Part shown: piece after piece, positions 18,612 through 29,720 of the stretch | How positions within the stretch are numbered: position 1 is the stretch's first letter | Layout of the letters: every line of letters begins with the position of its first letter | Source: an uncultured Thalassotalea sp. | Lineage (GTDB): Bacteria > Pseudomonadota > Gammaproteobacteria > Enterobacterales > Alteromonadaceae | Length of the DNA stretch: 33,316 bases | Assembly (NCBI GenBank): GCA_938075435.1 | Contig: CALJHL010000061.1 | Span: 1-33,316, forward strand | Direction of reading: 5' to 3' | Notes under the pieces: model-generated | The model's database searches: none | Told to the model about the DNA's origin: nothing | Seen by the model: only the letters and a program-made list of their open reading frames with translations | Made by a program: the position numbers and the translations under genes

Positions 18612-20960
18612 TTATTTCTTCGCCTTAGCGAACGCATCGGCAAAGGCATTGCCCATCATGCTATTTGCTGGTTGGGCAGGCTTATTACGAGCCGGCTTAT
18701 TTTGATTGTTGTGGTTTTGGCCGGCGTTTTTAGGACTTGCTTTAGCATCAGGTTTAGGTCTGTTTTGTGACATCTTAGCTTGGCTTTGAGCATTCTCATC
18801 GAGACGCATGGTTAAGCTAATGCGTTTGCGCGGTGCGTCAACTTCTAACACTTTTACTTTAACGATATCTCCGGCTTTTACGACTTCTCGCGGGTCGCTA
18901 ACAAATTTATTCGTTAACGACGAAATATGCACTAAGCCATCTTGATGCACGCCAATATCAACAAAAGCGCCAAACTTGGTAACGTTGGAAATTACCCCTT
19001 CGAGGATCATGTTGAGTTGCAAGTCAGCAATTTTATTAACCCCCTCTTTGAAGGTTGCCGTTTTAAACTCAGGGCGTGGATCACGTCCTGGTTTGTCTAG
19101 TTCGCTGATAACGTCGCTAATGGTTAATAAACCGAATTGGCCATTAATAAAGTCATTGCCATCGATAGTTTTCAACACCTCACTGTTGGCCATTACTTGT
19201 TCAATTGGCAACTGTAAACTATTGAGTATTTTTGCTACTAAAGGGTAACTCTCCGGATGAACCGCACTGCTATCAAGTGGCTCTAAACCACCGCGAATAC
19301 GTAAAAATCCAGCGGCTTGCTCAAACGCTTTAGGGCCTAAACGGGCTACTTTTTGCAATTGACTACGTTGTTCAAAGCGACCATTAAGCTCACGATAGTC
19401 GACAATATTTTTTGCCATGGTTTTATTTAACCCCGACACTCTGCTGAGTAAGGCACCTGATGCACTATTTAAGTCGACGCCAACGGCGTTTACACAATCT
19501 TCGACAACCGCCTCAAGCGCTTTACTTAATTGACTTTGACTGACATCGTGTTGATATTGACCGACCCCAATCGCCTTGGCTTCAATTTTTACTAATTCGG
19601 CTAATGGGTCTTGCAAGCGACGAGCAATGGATACCGCGCCACGCAGTGAAACATCGAGATCTGGAAATTCCTTGGCGGCAAATTCACTGGCAGAATAAAT
19701 GCTGGCGCCAGCTTCAGAAACGATCATTATATTGGGTTTATTGGTTTCGAATGTCGCTATTGCCTCGGCGACTAATTTGTCGGTTTCGCGCGAACCAGTA
19801 CCGTTGCCAATGGCGATTAATTCAACTTTGTGCTGCTGAGTTAAGCTGATAATGGTGCGCATTGATTTGTCCCAATGCTTTTGTGGCTCGTGCGGAAAAA
19901 TAGTCGTGGTATAAATTAGCTTACTTGTGGCATCAACAATGGCGATTTTACAACCAGTGCGAATGCCAGGATCGATGCCCATCGTCACTTTGGCACCTGC
20001 GGGGGCAGCCAAGAGTAGATCTTTTAAATTATCAGCAAAAACCTTTATTGCTTCGCTTTCACTGCGTTCACGCAGGGCAGCTAATAATTCATTTTCAAGG
20101 GACAGTGCTAACTTTGCTCGCCAACATAAGCGGACAACTTTATTTAACCATGAGGCGGCATTTTGGCCACTTAGACGCAGGTTGAAATGATCGCGGATTA
20201 ATTGTTCACAACTAGACTCACTACCTTGTTGATAATTCGGGTCAACGTCTAACGATAACTGTAAAATATTTTCATTACGACCTCGTAACATTGCTAATGC
20301 ACGATGCGAAGGCACTTTTGCTAATAGCTCCGAGTGAGTAAAGTAATCTTTAAACTTAACCCCTTGCTGTTCTTTACCTTTGGCAACTCGACTAACTAAA
20401 TGTGCTTGCTTAATAATGTGATTACGCAGTTTTCTTATTAACGCGGCATTCTCGGCAAAGCGTTCCATTAAAATGTAGCTAGCACCTTCGAGGGCCGCTT
20501 TGGCATCGTCAATACCTTTCGCCGGATTTATAAACGCCAAGGCTTGGCTGTCCGGTTGTAACTGCCAATCATTGTATAATTGCTCTGCTAGCGGCGCTAA
20601 CCCCGCTTCAGTGGCAATTTGACCTTTAGTACGGCGTTTAGGGCGGTAAGGTAAATACAGATCTTCCAACTCGGTTTTGTTATCAACGCTGTTAATTTGT
20701 TGTTCTAGTTGGCTGGTTAATTTGCCTTGGGCGTTAATGTTTTTTAATACCAATTGTTTGCGAGCCGTTAATTCCCGCAAGTAACTTAAGCGTTGCTCCA
20801 GAAATCGTAAATGATTATCATCAAGACCTTGAGTGACTTCTTTACGGTAACGGGCGATGAAAGGTACGGTTGCGCCATCGTCGAGCAAGGCGATAGCAGC
20901 ACTGATTTGCTTGTCGTTAACGTTTAATTCTTGAGCAATCTGTTGCGAAATATTTAACAT
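18612..20960 (-). CDS. tex: RNA-binding transcriptional accessory protein Tex
   Basis: 782 aa; [36 protein letters not shown], helix-hairpin-helix region, S1 domain [28 protein letters not shown]. Confidence 0.96.
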   Translation of the reverse strand: MLNISQQIAQELNVNDKQISAAIALLDDGATVPFIARYRKEVTQGLDDNHLRFLEQRLSYLRELTARKQLVLKNINAQGKLTSQLEQQINSVDNKTELEDLYLPYRPKRRTKGQIATEAGLAPLAEQLYNDWQLQPDSQALAFINPAKGIDDAKAALEGASYILMERFAENAALIRKLRNHIIKQAHLVSRVAKGKEQQGVKFKDYFTHSELLAKVPSHRALAMLRGRNENILQLSLDVDPNYQQGSESSCEQLIRDHFNLRLSGQNAASWLNKVVRLCWRAKLALSLENELLAALRERSESEAIKVFADNLKDLLLAAPAGAKVTMGIDPGIRTGCKIAIVDATSKLIYTTTIFPHEPQKHWDKSMRTIISLTQQHKVELIAIGNGTGSRETDKLVAEAIATFETNKPNIMIVSEAGASIYSASEFAAKEFPDLDVSLRGAVSIARRLQDPLAELVKIEAKAIGVGQYQHDVSQSQLSKALEAVVEDCVNAVGVDLNSASGALLSRVSGLNKTMAKNIVDYRELNGRFEQRSQLQKVARLGPKAFEQAAGFLRIRGGLEPLDSSAVHPESYPLVAKILNSLQLPIEQVMANSEVLKTIDGNDFINGQFGLLTISDVISELDKPGRDPRPEFKTATFKEGVNKIADLQLNMILEGVISNVTKFGAFVDIGVHQDGLVHISSLTNKFVSDPREVVKAGDIVKVKVLEVDAPRKRISLTMRLDENAQSQAKMSQNRPKPDAKASPKNAGQNHNNQNKPARNKPAQPANSMMGNAFADAFAKAKK

Positions 20961-21129
20961 GAAACATTGATCCTGATTTACGATGTAATCGATACGATAG
21001 AGCTGGGCTTAAACTGATAGCGGCATAAGCATTAATATGGCGATTTATTATCACTTTGACCATAATACAGTTTAATATCATCCAACTAAATAAATTTTCA
21101 ATAACATTACAATTTAAAGCAGTTAACTA

Positions 21130-21615
21130 ATGGCTAAATCAAATTATATCACTCGCGAGGGCTGGCAAGTACTTGATGATGAATTGAAGTATTTGTGGAA
21201 ACAAGAACGCCCTCTTATTACCAAGTCGGTTTCAGAAGCTGCGGCACAAGGCGACCGTAGTGAAAATGCCGAATACATTTATGGTAAAAAACGCTTGCGC
21301 GAAATAGACCGACGAGTGCGCTTTTTAATGAAGCGTTTGGAAGCTCTAAAAATTGTCTATCCAGAAAAACAACAAGAAGGTAAAGTTTTCTTTGGCGCCT
21401 GGGTGACCTTAGTTGATGAGCAAGACCAACAGGTGTGTTATCGCGTTGTTGGGCCGGACGAATGGGATGTTAAAAATGGCAGTATCAGCATTGACGCCCC
21501 CTTAGCAAGGGCATTGATTGGTAAGCAAGTAGATGATGAAATTGTGGTAAAAGTGCCAGATGGAGAACGAATTTTCGATATTGTTGCCATTAGCTACCAA
21601 AAGCCAAATGAGTAA
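21130..21615 (+). CDS. greB: Transcription elongation factor GreB
   Basis: YITREGWQVLDDELKYLWKQERPLITKSVSEAAAQGDRSENAEYIYGKKRLREIDRRVRFL; next to tex as in E. coli. Confidence 0.96.
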   Translation: MAKSNYITREGWQVLDDELKYLWKQERPLITKSVSEAAAQGDRSENAEYIYGKKRLREIDRRVRFLMKRLEALKIVYPEKQQEGKVFFGAWVTLVDEQDQQVCYRVVGPDEWDVKNGSISIDAPLARALIGKQVDDEIVVKVPDGERIFDIVAISYQKPNE

Positions 21616-21762
21616 TAACCATCATGTTAACTGTCAAATTAACTATTTCATTAATACCTTGTAACAAAAGCAAACCCTATTAAAGAATGTTAGCTTTTGA
21701 TTATTCGACAAATTCGCTTATAGTGCTATGTAGTTTATTAATAAATTTTATAAGGTTTAGCT

Positions 21763-22488
21763 ATGGGACAGGAAACCCCGAAAATACTGGTTGTTGATGA
21801 TGATATGCGTTTACGCGCTTTATTGGAGCGTTACCTAGTAGAGCAAGGCTTTGTGGTACGCAGTGCCGCCAATTCGGAGCAAATGGATCGTTTGCTCGAA
21901 CGTGAGAACTTTCATTTGTTGGTACTAGACTTAATGTTACCGGGCGAGGATGGCTTATCTATTTGTCGTCGATTACGTCAAAACGAAAACGAAATTCCAA
22001 TTATTATGCTTACCGCTAAAGGTGATGAAGTCGACCGAATTATTGGTCTTGAATTAGGTGCCGATGATTATATGCCGAAGCCATTCAATCCTCGGGAGTT
22101 ACTGGCGCGAGCTAAAGCCGTGTTACGTCGTAAAACTCAAGAAGCTCCAGGAGCACCTTCATTAGCCGAAGAAGTCATTGAATTTGGTGAATTCTCTTTA
22201 AACTTAGCAACTCGAGAAATGCGCAAAGGTGAGCAATCTATGCCGCTAACCAGTGGTGAATTTGCGGTATTAAAATCTTTAATTACTCACCCCCGAGAGC
22301 CGCTGTCGCGGGATAAGTTAATGAATCTGGCTCGGGGTCGAGATTACTCGGCGCTCGAACGCAGTATCGATGTCCAAGTGTCTAGATTACGACGTATGTT
22401 GGAGCAAGACCCGGCAAATCCAAGATATATTCAAACGGTATGGGGTTTAGGTTACGTATTTGTGCCGGACGGTTCCGCTGTTAACTAA
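21763..22488 (+). CDS. ompR: Osmolarity response regulator OmpR
   Basis: [61 protein letters not shown]. greB-ompR-envZ synteny. Confidence 0.96.
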   Translation: MGQETPKILVVDDDMRLRALLERYLVEQGFVVRSAANSEQMDRLLERENFHLLVLDLMLPGEDGLSICRRLRQNENEIPIIMLTAKGDEVDRIIGLELGADDYMPKPFNPRELLARAKAVLRRKTQEAPGAPSLAEEVIEFGEFSLNLATREMRKGEQSMPLTSGEFAVLKSLITHPREPLSRDKLMNLARGRDYSALERSIDVQVSRLRRMLEQDPANPRYIQTVWGLGYVFVPDGSAVN

Positions 22489-22499
22489 TTGATTTATTA

Positions 22500-23792
22500 A
22501 TGACAATATTACCTCGCAGTGCTTTTGGGCAAACAGTGTTACTTATTGGTTTTTTATTACTAATCAACCAAGTTGTCTCATACCTTTCGGTTGCTGTTTA
22601 TGTGATCCAACCAAGCCTACAACAAATTAATCAGTTACTGGCTAAACAAGTCAAAGTGGTTTTTATTGATGGTGATGATGCTACATTCAGTCCTGATTTA
22701 GCTCAGGCCTTTCACAAAGAGACTGGCATCGGCGTTTATCGTGAACGCGATGCATTAATGCTGGGCCTCGCTGAAGCAGAATATTACCCTTATTTATCAA
22801 AACAAATGGGCGAGCTGCTCGATGGTGAAGCGGAAGTTCGAATTTTTCAAGGCGATGAATACTTATTTTGGATAAGACCTCCTCAAGCCCCTAATGTATG
22901 GGTGAAAATTCCTTTATCTGGTTTTGAAGAATCAAATTTTTCGCCTTTAATCTTCTATCTAGTCTTAATTGGCGTGCTTAGTGTTGCTGGCGGCTGGCTA
23001 TTTGTAAGGCAGCTTAATCGACCATTAAAAGCATTGCAAAAAGCCGCGGAAGATGTCGGTAAAGGCAAGTTTCCAGAGCCGTTAAAAGAACAAGGCTCAA
23101 CTGAAGTTGTGGCGGTAACTCGAGCTTTCAATCAAATGTCAGGTGGTATTAAACAGCTTGAAGCGGATCGAAGTTTACTGATGGCGGGGATATCGCATGA
23201 TTTACGCACGCCATTAACTCGCATTCGTTTGGCCAGTGAAATGATGTCTGAAAATGAAGATTACCTTAAAGAGGGTATTGAAAAAGACATTGAAGATATG
23301 AATGCCATTATCGATCAATTTATCGATTATATTCGCCACGACATGATGGAAAAATCGGAACCGGCTAGATTAAATGCCTTAATTAAAGACGTTATTGCTC
23401 TGGAAGCGGTGGATGATAGAAAAATTAATGTAATTTACGGTGATGAAATTGAACTGCCGATGGTTTATGTGGCTCTTAAGCGGGTGCTTGCAAATTTAAT
23501 TCAAAATGCCTTTAAATATAGTGACCAGGATATTGAAATTACCAGTGGTTTAAATCAATCAACCCAAATGGCTTATATAAAGGTTGCTGATCATGGCCCT
23601 GGTATTGCCGAACATGAAATGGCCCGGTTATTTCAACCTTTTACCCAAGGGGATACCGCTCGAGGAACTCAAGGAAGCGGTTTAGGGTTAGCAATTATTA
23701 AGCGTATCGTCGACGGTCACGGCGGCCATGTTTCTTTACATAATCGCATTTCAGGAGGTTTAGTCGCCACCGTAGAGTTGCCAATAAAATAA
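22500..23792 (+). CDS. envZ: Osmolarity sensor histidine kinase EnvZ
   Basis: [25 protein letters not shown]-box, [22 protein letters not shown]. Confidence 0.95.
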   Translation: MTILPRSAFGQTVLLIGFLLLINQVVSYLSVAVYVIQPSLQQINQLLAKQVKVVFIDGDDATFSPDLAQAFHKETGIGVYRERDALMLGLAEAEYYPYLSKQMGELLDGEAEVRIFQGDEYLFWIRPPQAPNVWVKIPLSGFEESNFSPLIFYLVLIGVLSVAGGWLFVRQLNRPLKALQKAAEDVGKGKFPEPLKEQGSTEVVAVTRAFNQMSGGIKQLEADRSLLMAGISHDLRTPLTRIRLASEMMSENEDYLKEGIEKDIEDMNAIIDQFIDYIRHDMMEKSEPARLNALIKDVIALEAVDDRKINVIYGDEIELPMVYVALKRVLANLIQNAFKYSDQDIEITSGLNQSTQMAYIKVADHGPGIAEHEMARLFQPFTQGDTARGTQGSGLGLAIIKRIVDGHGGHVSLHNRISGGLVATVELPIK

Positions 23793-23903
23793 CGCGATAA
23801 ATTATTTAATTCGGTTTTTGCAATATTGGCATGGTCTGCCTAGGTAGACCTACTTGAAATAACCGACTCTTAGATATACCTCCTCGTGTAAAACTACAAC
23901 CTT

Positions 23904-23918
23904 TGACATATTATGTCA
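23904..23918. promoter_or_regulatory. Operator-like palindrome upstream of the yqiJ/flotillin operon
   Basis: TGACATA-T-TATGTCA perfect 15-nt palindrome; overlaps TTGACA; TATAAT at 23935-23940. Confidence 0.45.
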
Positions 23919-24018
23919 CTAAGTGTAGCTTGAATATAATAATAAAAATTTAACGTATTGACCTTTCATTACGCTTCTAATAAATTTGCAGTCAGATGTA
24001 GATAAAGGATTGAAACAT

Positions 24019-24666
24019 ATGATGGAATTTCTCCTCGCGGATATCAATATAGGCTTTGCTATAGCCTTATGCTCGGTATTAGCTTTGGCCATGCTTGAAG
24101 GCGTTGGCATGCTTATAGGGCTAAGTATGATGAATTTACTTGACCATATTTCACCCATTGATCTTGATATAGACATAGATAGCGATGCGGATTTAACTGT
24201 GGGAGGAATAACACCTCTGTTAGGTTGGTTATGCCTAAACCGTTTACCTTTATTGATATGGCTGGTGTTAATTTTAACTAGCTTTGGAATAATCGGTTAT
24301 ACATTAAATTACATGCTGTTAAATAGTTTTGCAATCAGTTTTCCTGAACTTTTAACCTATGCTTTAGCTCTTCTCTTGTCGTTATATGTCACCCACCATA
24401 TTGGTGTTCCGTTAAGTCGTTTACTGCCTAAAAACGAATCCTCAGCGATTTCAAATAATAGTTTTAATGGCCTAGTTGCAACGATAACTATAGGCACAGC
24501 TAAGCAAGGTAGCCCGGCAGAAGCGTCGTTAACAGATAGCTATAAACAAAAACATTATGTGTTGGTAACACCAGATAGTGACAATGAAGAATTTACCCAA
24601 GGTCAACAAGTTGTGCTAGTTGAGAAAAAAGCGACTTTCTGGCTTGCCGTAAAATTTAATCAATAA
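24019..24666 (+). CDS. yqiJ: YqiJ-like inner membrane protein (OB-fold domain, flotillin partner)
   Basis: Multiple TM segments, C-terminal beta-rich NGLVATITIGTAKQGSPAEASLTDSYKQKHYVLVTPD. Directly upstream of a flotillin gene. ORF opens with TTG 23986; ATG 24019 follows AAGGA. Confidence 0.72.
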   Translation: MMEFLLADINIGFAIALCSVLALAMLEGVGMLIGLSMMNLLDHISPIDLDIDIDSDADLTVGGITPLLGWLCLNRLPLLIWLVLILTSFGIIGYTLNYMLLNSFAISFPELLTYALALLLSLYVTHHIGVPLSRLLPKNESSAISNNSFNGLVATITIGTAKQGSPAEASLTDSYKQKHYVLVTPDSDNEEFTQGQQVVLVEKKATFWLAVKFNQ

Positions 24667-24696
24667 TTAATAGAATAATAAAAAAGGAAATTTAAT

Positions 24697-26451
24697 ATGG
24701 AAAATTTGGACTCTAATAGCACTTTTATTTTAATGATGGTCGGTGTTGGTCTAGTCGCGTTCATTACGATAGGGATGATCTTTGCTAAGTTATATGTTCG
24801 TGCGACCAAAGAAATTGCTTTTGTTCGTACCGGTATGGGTGGCGAAAAAGTTGTAAAAGATGGAGGGGCTATTTGCTTACCTGTTTTACATGAAACGATC
24901 CCTGTCAATATGAACACCCTACGTATTGAAGTAGAGAAAACAGAAAAAGACTCTCTTATCACCAAAGATAGAATGCGTGTTGATGTAAAAGCCGATTTTT
25001 ACTTGCGCGTGGCGCCTCATACTGAAGGTATTTCTATGGCGGCGCAAACACTTGGTAGTCGTACCATGCGAGTTGAAGAATTGAAAAAATTAATGGAATC
25101 GAAATTTGTCGATGTGCTTCGTACTGTTGCTGCGGAAATGACAATGACCGCCATGCATGAACAACGTGCTGATTTTGTACAAAAGGTTCAGCAAAACGTC
25201 GCTAATGATTTAGAGAAAAATGGTCTTGAATTGGAGTCGGTTTCATTAACCGGCTTTGATCAAACTGATTTGCATTTCTTCAATGAAAACAATGCGTTTG
25301 ATGCTGAAGGTCGGGCAAGGCTAACTAAGATAATTGAAGAAAAACGTAAAGAAACCAATGATATCGAACAAGATAATCGTGTTAAAATTCAACGACGCAA
25401 CCTTGATGCAGAGCGAGAATCACTAGAAATTCAAAAAGAAGAAGAAGAGCTGCGTATCGCCCAAGAACAAGTTTTAGAGTTTAAACGTGTAGAGCAAAAA
25501 GCTGAAATTGCCAAAACCCGCGAATACAAAGAGCAAGAAGAAAGAGAAGCTCAAATATCTAAAGAGCAAGCGATTGAAGTCGCTGAAATTTTAAAAAGTA
25601 GAGATGTAGAGTCTCGTGAAATTGATAAACGTACCGCTTTAGAGCAAGCGCGTATTCAGCAGCAACGCGACATTGAAGTAGCAGAGCAAGATAAGCAAAT
25701 TGCGGTCGCAGAAAAATCTGAAGCTGAGTCTGCAGCAAGAGCCCAAGCCGCAGGCGCCGAAAAAGACCGCGTCGAAAAAGAAGAAGCCGTAACAACCGCT
25801 AGACAAGTTGCAGAAGCAAATCGTCGCAAAGAAATTGAAGTAATTGATGCTAAGAAAGAAGCCGAGCGAGATGCTGTAGGTATCACTGTTCAAGCCGATG
25901 CTGAAAAACGAGCTGCTCAAGATAAAGCAACTGCTGTGCTGACCGAAGCGAAAGCGAGTGCGGATGCTAAAAAGTTAAAAGCAGAAGCGGATGAGAAAAT
26001 ATATGCGGTTGAAGCCGCAGGTAAAAAAGCATTATATGAAGCAGAAAATACCCTGCGTGATGAACAAATTGAATTACAAAAATCGTTAGCTATTTTAAAT
26101 ACCTTGCCTGAAATGATCGCGAACTCGGTGAAACCATTAGAAAATATTGATGGCATCAAAATCCTTCAAGGTTATGGAAACTCAAATTCTGCAATGGCTA
26201 CAAATGAGGCTGCAGGAAGTGGTGGATTAGCAGAGCAAATTACTTCAGCAGCTTTAAATTACCGAGCTAATGCACCTATGATCGATTCTATGCTGCAAGA
26301 GCTTGGATTAGTAAATAAGGGATCAGGTACATTGAATGATTTGATCACGGGTAAGCATTCGTTAATTGATGATGCTAAATCAGTTGTTCAACAATCTAAC
26401 ATTATTAAGACTAATTCCGAAGTGAATGGTCATCAGAACTCAGCAGAATAA
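24697..26451 (+). CDS. yqiK: Flotillin family protein (YqiK-like)
   Basis: Single N-terminal TM, SPFH domain (KEIAFVRTGMGGEKVVKDGGAICLPVLHETIPVNMNTLRIEV), long charged coiled coil, C-terminal flotillin tail (LQKSLAILNTLPEMIANSVKPLENIDGIKILQGYG). Confidence 0.93.
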   Translation: MENLDSNSTFILMMVGVGLVAFITIGMIFAKLYVRATKEIAFVRTGMGGEKVVKDGGAICLPVLHETIPVNMNTLRIEVEKTEKDSLITKDRMRVDVKADFYLRVAPHTEGISMAAQTLGSRTMRVEELKKLMESKFVDVLRTVAAEMTMTAMHEQRADFVQKVQQNVANDLEKNGLELESVSLTGFDQTDLHFFNENNAFDAEGRARLTKIIEEKRKETNDIEQDNRVKIQRRNLDAERESLEIQKEEEELRIAQEQVLEFKRVEQKAEIAKTREYKEQEEREAQISKEQAIEVAEILKSRDVESREIDKRTALEQARIQQQRDIEVAEQDKQIAVAEKSEAESAARAQAAGAEKDRVEKEEAVTTARQVAEANRRKEIEVIDAKKEAERDAVGITVQADAEKRAAQDKATAVLTEAKASADAKKLKAEADEKIYAVEAAGKKALYEAENTLRDEQIELQKSLAILNTLPEMIANSVKPLENIDGIKILQGYGNSNSAMATNEAAGSGGLAEQITSAALNYRANAPMIDSMLQELGLVNKGSGTLNDLITGKHSLIDDAKSVVQQSNIIKTNSEVNGHQNSAE

Positions 26452-26459
26452 AGATTAAC

Positions 26460-26495
26460 TGAACCTCTGCTTTAAATCGCTAGAGGTTCATTTCT
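26460..26495 (+). terminator. Probable terminator after the flotillin gene
   Basis: TGAACCTCT (26460-26468) / AGAGGTTCA (26482-26490), 9-bp perfect stem followed by TTTCT. Confidence 0.65.
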
Positions 26496-26780
26496 AATGT
26501 TAAAAAGCTTATATAAATAAAGTCTACTCTTTGTATAACCCTGCCATTTATAGATCAGTTTGTAATAGAGTTTTAAAACACCTTTATGAGTTAATTTTAC
26601 TAGGATTTATTATGAGAATTTTAGTGGTATTACTATTTTTTATCGTTTCAGGCCCGCTTCATAAAGTTCCGGCTAAATTCATTTAAATTCATTTTAATTT
26701 ATTAGTATTTATCTCTAAAATTTAACTTATCCGAATGAATATTTCAGCAAAAACTTAATTACTATTGCAAGGATAAATCA

Positions 26781-27207
26781 ATGAAAAATTACAGCCTTGG
26801 CTTAATATAGGCAGCGAGTTTATTAGTTGCAACAACCGTTAATGCAGACACTCAAGTTGGGGTGGGTGTTGACCAAGGATTTGGCGTTAGCGCACAATTT
26901 GACAATATTAATGTATTTGTTGGTAACGATGGTTTTAGTGCCGATTATCTGTTTGAGCAGGGCTCTTTTAGCAAAGATATCCCATTTAATTGGTATCTAG
27001 GTGCTGGCGTATTTATTGATAATGATGAAGGCTACGGCATTGCGAATGCCATTAGGATTAAAATTATATTTTGCTAAAAATTGGAATGCATACGCACATA
27101 TCTCGCCGGAGGTAGATTTTGATAGCAATAATCATGGCAATAACAAGGATGATGACAACGTTGAATTTGGCTTAAGTGGTTCGTTGGGCGTACGCTATTC
27201 ATTTTAA
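26781..27207 (+). pseudogene. Decayed small outer-membrane/beta-barrel-like protein gene (in-frame TAG in the signal peptide plus a frameshift)
   Basis: MKNYSLGLI*AASLLVATTVNADTQVGVGVDQGFGVSAQFDNINVFVGNDGFSADYLFEQGSF...GAGVFIDNDEGYGIANAIR, then a frame change near 27050 to LGLKLYFAKNWNAYAHISPEVDFDSNNHGNNKDDDNVEFGLSGSLGVRYSF*. Confidence 0.75.
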
Positions 27208-27293
27208 CCGTAATAAGTAAAGTATAATCAGGGTTAAAAGACTATAGCGATGATATGAGCGCCGGTAAGTGCCACACAGCAGACCTACTTACC

Positions 27294-27629
27294 TTAAACG
27301 GTATTAATATATATCGCCAAAGAATTAAGTAAGATCAACAATAATAAAATTGTCCGTGACAGGTTTCGTGATAGTGCGCAAAAAGCAAGACCTGAAAAAA
27401 GCTGTAAAACCTTACCTATAAAGACACCTTCAAAAATTCCGAATTGGTAAGCTAGTTGACGAATGATCAAGTTAGCTTCCATAGAAATATCGCCATGGAT
27501 CATGAAATTTAAAGTCGTAATATAATCGAGAGCAGCCGTTAAGCATAGCAATAACCAGAAAATTCTATACCTTTGCAAGGCATAATATACATTGGTCGTT
27601 AATGGCACGTTTTGATTTAAAATGATCAT
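27294..27629 (-). CDS. Small polytopic membrane protein of unknown function (DUF5658-like)
   Basis: 111 aa with about three hydrophobic segments; LLLCLTAALDYITTLNFMIHGDISMEANLIIRQL. Confidence 0.6.
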   Translation of the reverse strand: MIILNQNVPLTTNVYYALQRYRIFWLLLCLTAALDYITTLNFMIHGDISMEANLIIRQLAYQFGIFEGVFIGKVLQLFSGLAFCALSRNLSRTILLLLILLNSLAIYINTV

Positions 27630-27815
27630 AAATTAAGTCGGCAGGGCCCCTGCAGAAGAGTTAAAGTAAGACTTAAAGCCTAGTGCAAAAAGCTGGGAAA
27701 TCAAATACAGTGCGCAAGTGATATTGCTGAGAAAGCCATCCTAAGCTAGTTTTATAGTGATTTTATTTCGAATTGTTAGTGACTTAGCTTTTATAAAAAA
27801 CATTAACAAACAAGC

Positions 27816-27840
27816 AAAAAAAAGCCGCTACAAGCGGCTC
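27816..27840 (-). terminator. Rho-independent terminator of pckA
   Basis: Stem AGCCGCT-ACA-AGCGGCT with an A run at 27816-27822 on the plus strand (U tract for the minus-strand transcript). Confidence 0.85.
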
Positions 27841-27870
27841 TATATAATGATAAATATTGAGTTTAAGCTA

Positions 27871-29478
27871 TTATAGCTGTGGTCCGGCAGCGACTAGGTT
27901 AGTTCCGTGCTCATTGTCGGTGAATTTATCAAAGTTGTTAACGAAGCGCTTGGCCAAATCATTAGCTTTACTATCCCAATCACTCGCTTGTGCATAAGTA
28001 TCACGAGGGTCGAGGATGCTGCTATCAACATCATGTAAGGCTTTAGGAACACTTAAATTGAATAATGGTAAAGAGTGCATTTCAGCATTATCAATAGAGC
28101 CATCAAGGATTGCGTCAATAATGGCGCGCGTGTCTTTAATTGAAATGCGTTTACCAGTACCATTCCAACCGGTGTTAACCAAGTAAGCTTCGGCACCAGC
28201 TGCTTGCATACGCTTTACTAAAACTTCGGCATATTTAGTTGGGTGTAAGCTTAAGAAAGCGGCACCAAAACAACTTGAAAACGTTGGTGTCGGTTCGGTA
28301 ATGCCACGCTCTGTACCAGCAAGCTTGGCGGTAAATCCAGACAAGAAATAATACTCTGTTTGCTCTGGAGTTAATTTAGCTACTGGAGGTAATACACCAA
28401 ACGCATCAGCGGTTAAAAAGATAACTTTTTTGGCATGACCGGCTTTAGAAACAGGTTTAACAATATTTTCGATGTGGTGGATCGGGTAAGAAACACGAGT
28501 GTTTTCAGTTTTTGAACCGTCGTCATAATCGATAACGCCTTGCTCATTAACTACCACATTTTCAAGTAATGCATCACGACGGATAGCATTAAAAATATCA
28601 GGTTCATTTTCTTGGCTTAAATTTATGGTTTTTGCATAGCAACCACCTTCAAAATTAAATACGCCATTTTCATCCCAACCGTGTTCGTCATCGCCGATAA
28701 GTTGACGTTTAGGATCTGTAGAAAGGGTAGTTTTACCGGTACCTGATAAACCAAAGAATACTGCGGTATCGCCATCTTCGCCGACGTTGGCACTACAGTG
28801 CATAGAGGCAATACCTCTAAGAGGAAGTAGGTAGTTCATCATTGAGAACATGCCCTTCTTCATTTCACCGCCATACCAAGTACCACCAATTAACTGCATT
28901 TTTTCAGTTAAGTTAAAGGCAACAAAGTTTTCAGAATTTAAGCCTTGCGCTTGCCAATCTGGATTATTAGTTTTTGCGCCATTCATAACAATGAAGTCAG
29001 GTTCATAACTGGCAAGTTCAGCATCAGTAGGACGAATGAACATGTTTTTAACAAAATGTGCTTGCCAAGCGACTTCGGTAATAAAACGCACTTTTAAGCG
29101 GGTATTGTCATTGGCACCACAAAAAGTATCGACCACAAACAAACGTTTGCCAGATAATTGCTCAGTGACTAAGCCTTTAAGATGATCCCATGTTTCTGGA
29201 GTCATTGGTTTATTATCGTTTTTACCTTGATCAGACCACCATACAGTGTCACGGCTTACATCATCGCGAACAATGTATTTATCTTTTGGTGAGCGGCCAG
29301 TAAAAATACCGGTATCAACAGCAACTGCCCCTGAAGTGGTCACTTTACCTAACTCATAACCTTCTAAACCAGCTTTTGTTTCTTCTGCAAACAATACTTC
29401 ATACGAAGGATTGTGAACGATTTCAGTGGTTTGGTTAATGCCGTATTTTGATAAGTCGATGGTTTTAGCCGTTGTCAT
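27871..29478 (-). CDS. pckA: Phosphoenolpyruvate carboxykinase (ATP)
   Basis: 535 aa; [12 protein letters not shown] kinase-1a, [27 protein letters not shown], envZ-pckA neighbourhood. Confidence 0.97.
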   Translation of the reverse strand: MTTAKTIDLSKYGINQTTEIVHNPSYEVLFAEETKAGLEGYELGKVTTSGAVAVDTGIFTGRSPKDKYIVRDDVSRDTVWWSDQGKNDNKPMTPETWDHLKGLVTEQLSGKRLFVVDTFCGANDNTRLKVRFITEVAWQAHFVKNMFIRPTDAELASYEPDFIVMNGAKTNNPDWQAQGLNSENFVAFNLTEKMQLIGGTWYGGEMKKGMFSMMNYLLPLRGIASMHCSANVGEDGDTAVFFGLSGTGKTTLSTDPKRQLIGDDEHGWDENGVFNFEGGCYAKTINLSQENEPDIFNAIRRDALLENVVVNEQGVIDYDDGSKTENTRVSYPIHHIENIVKPVSKAGHAKKVIFLTADAFGVLPPVAKLTPEQTEYYFLSGFTAKLAGTERGITEPTPTFSSCFGAAFLSLHPTKYAEVLVKRMQAAGAEAYLVNTGWNGTGKRISIKDTRAIIDAILDGSIDNAEMHSLPLFNLSVPKALHDVDSSILDPRDTYAQASDWDSKANDLAKRFVNNFDKFTDNEHGTNLVAAGPQL

Positions 29479-29586
29479 TATTACTAGCTCCCGAGGGCTG
29501 GTTAGAGTAAAAATTCTAATAAATCGATTGATTGTGTGAATATTAACGAAAATTTAGAAGCTTGAAAAGGTAATAATAGCTAAAAA

Positions 29587-29610
29587 TGAAAGTTTTTTGT
29601 AAAACTTTCA
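29587..29610. promoter_or_regulatory. Perfect inverted repeat upstream of pckA
   Basis: TGAAAGTTTT-TTGT-AAAACTTTCA: two 10-nt arms with a 4-nt spacer, about 110 nt upstream of the pckA start. Confidence 0.55.
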
Positions 29611-29720
29611 TCAACAGTCTCAAAATTACTAGTTATAACTCGCTACCAAGTGATTTACTTAGCTTTCGCTAGCCAATTAATGAATTTTTGAGCACTAAAA
29701 AGCTATAAGATATAACCAGT

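Noticed and set aside
19604-20190. Overlapping plus-strand ORFs within tex
   Set aside because: Antisense shadows of the conserved Tex coding sequence.
25319-26060. Repetitive charged K/E/A-rich stretch in the flotillin gene, with several long antisense ORFs (25559-25920, 25656-25886)
   Set aside because: This is the normal coiled-coil repeat region of flotillins; antisense ORFs arise from codon bias and have no motifs.
26668-26705. AAATTCATTT-type short repeats near 26.7 kb
   Set aside because: Low-complexity AT-rich spacer with only two to three imperfect units; not a CRISPR or convincing iteron array.
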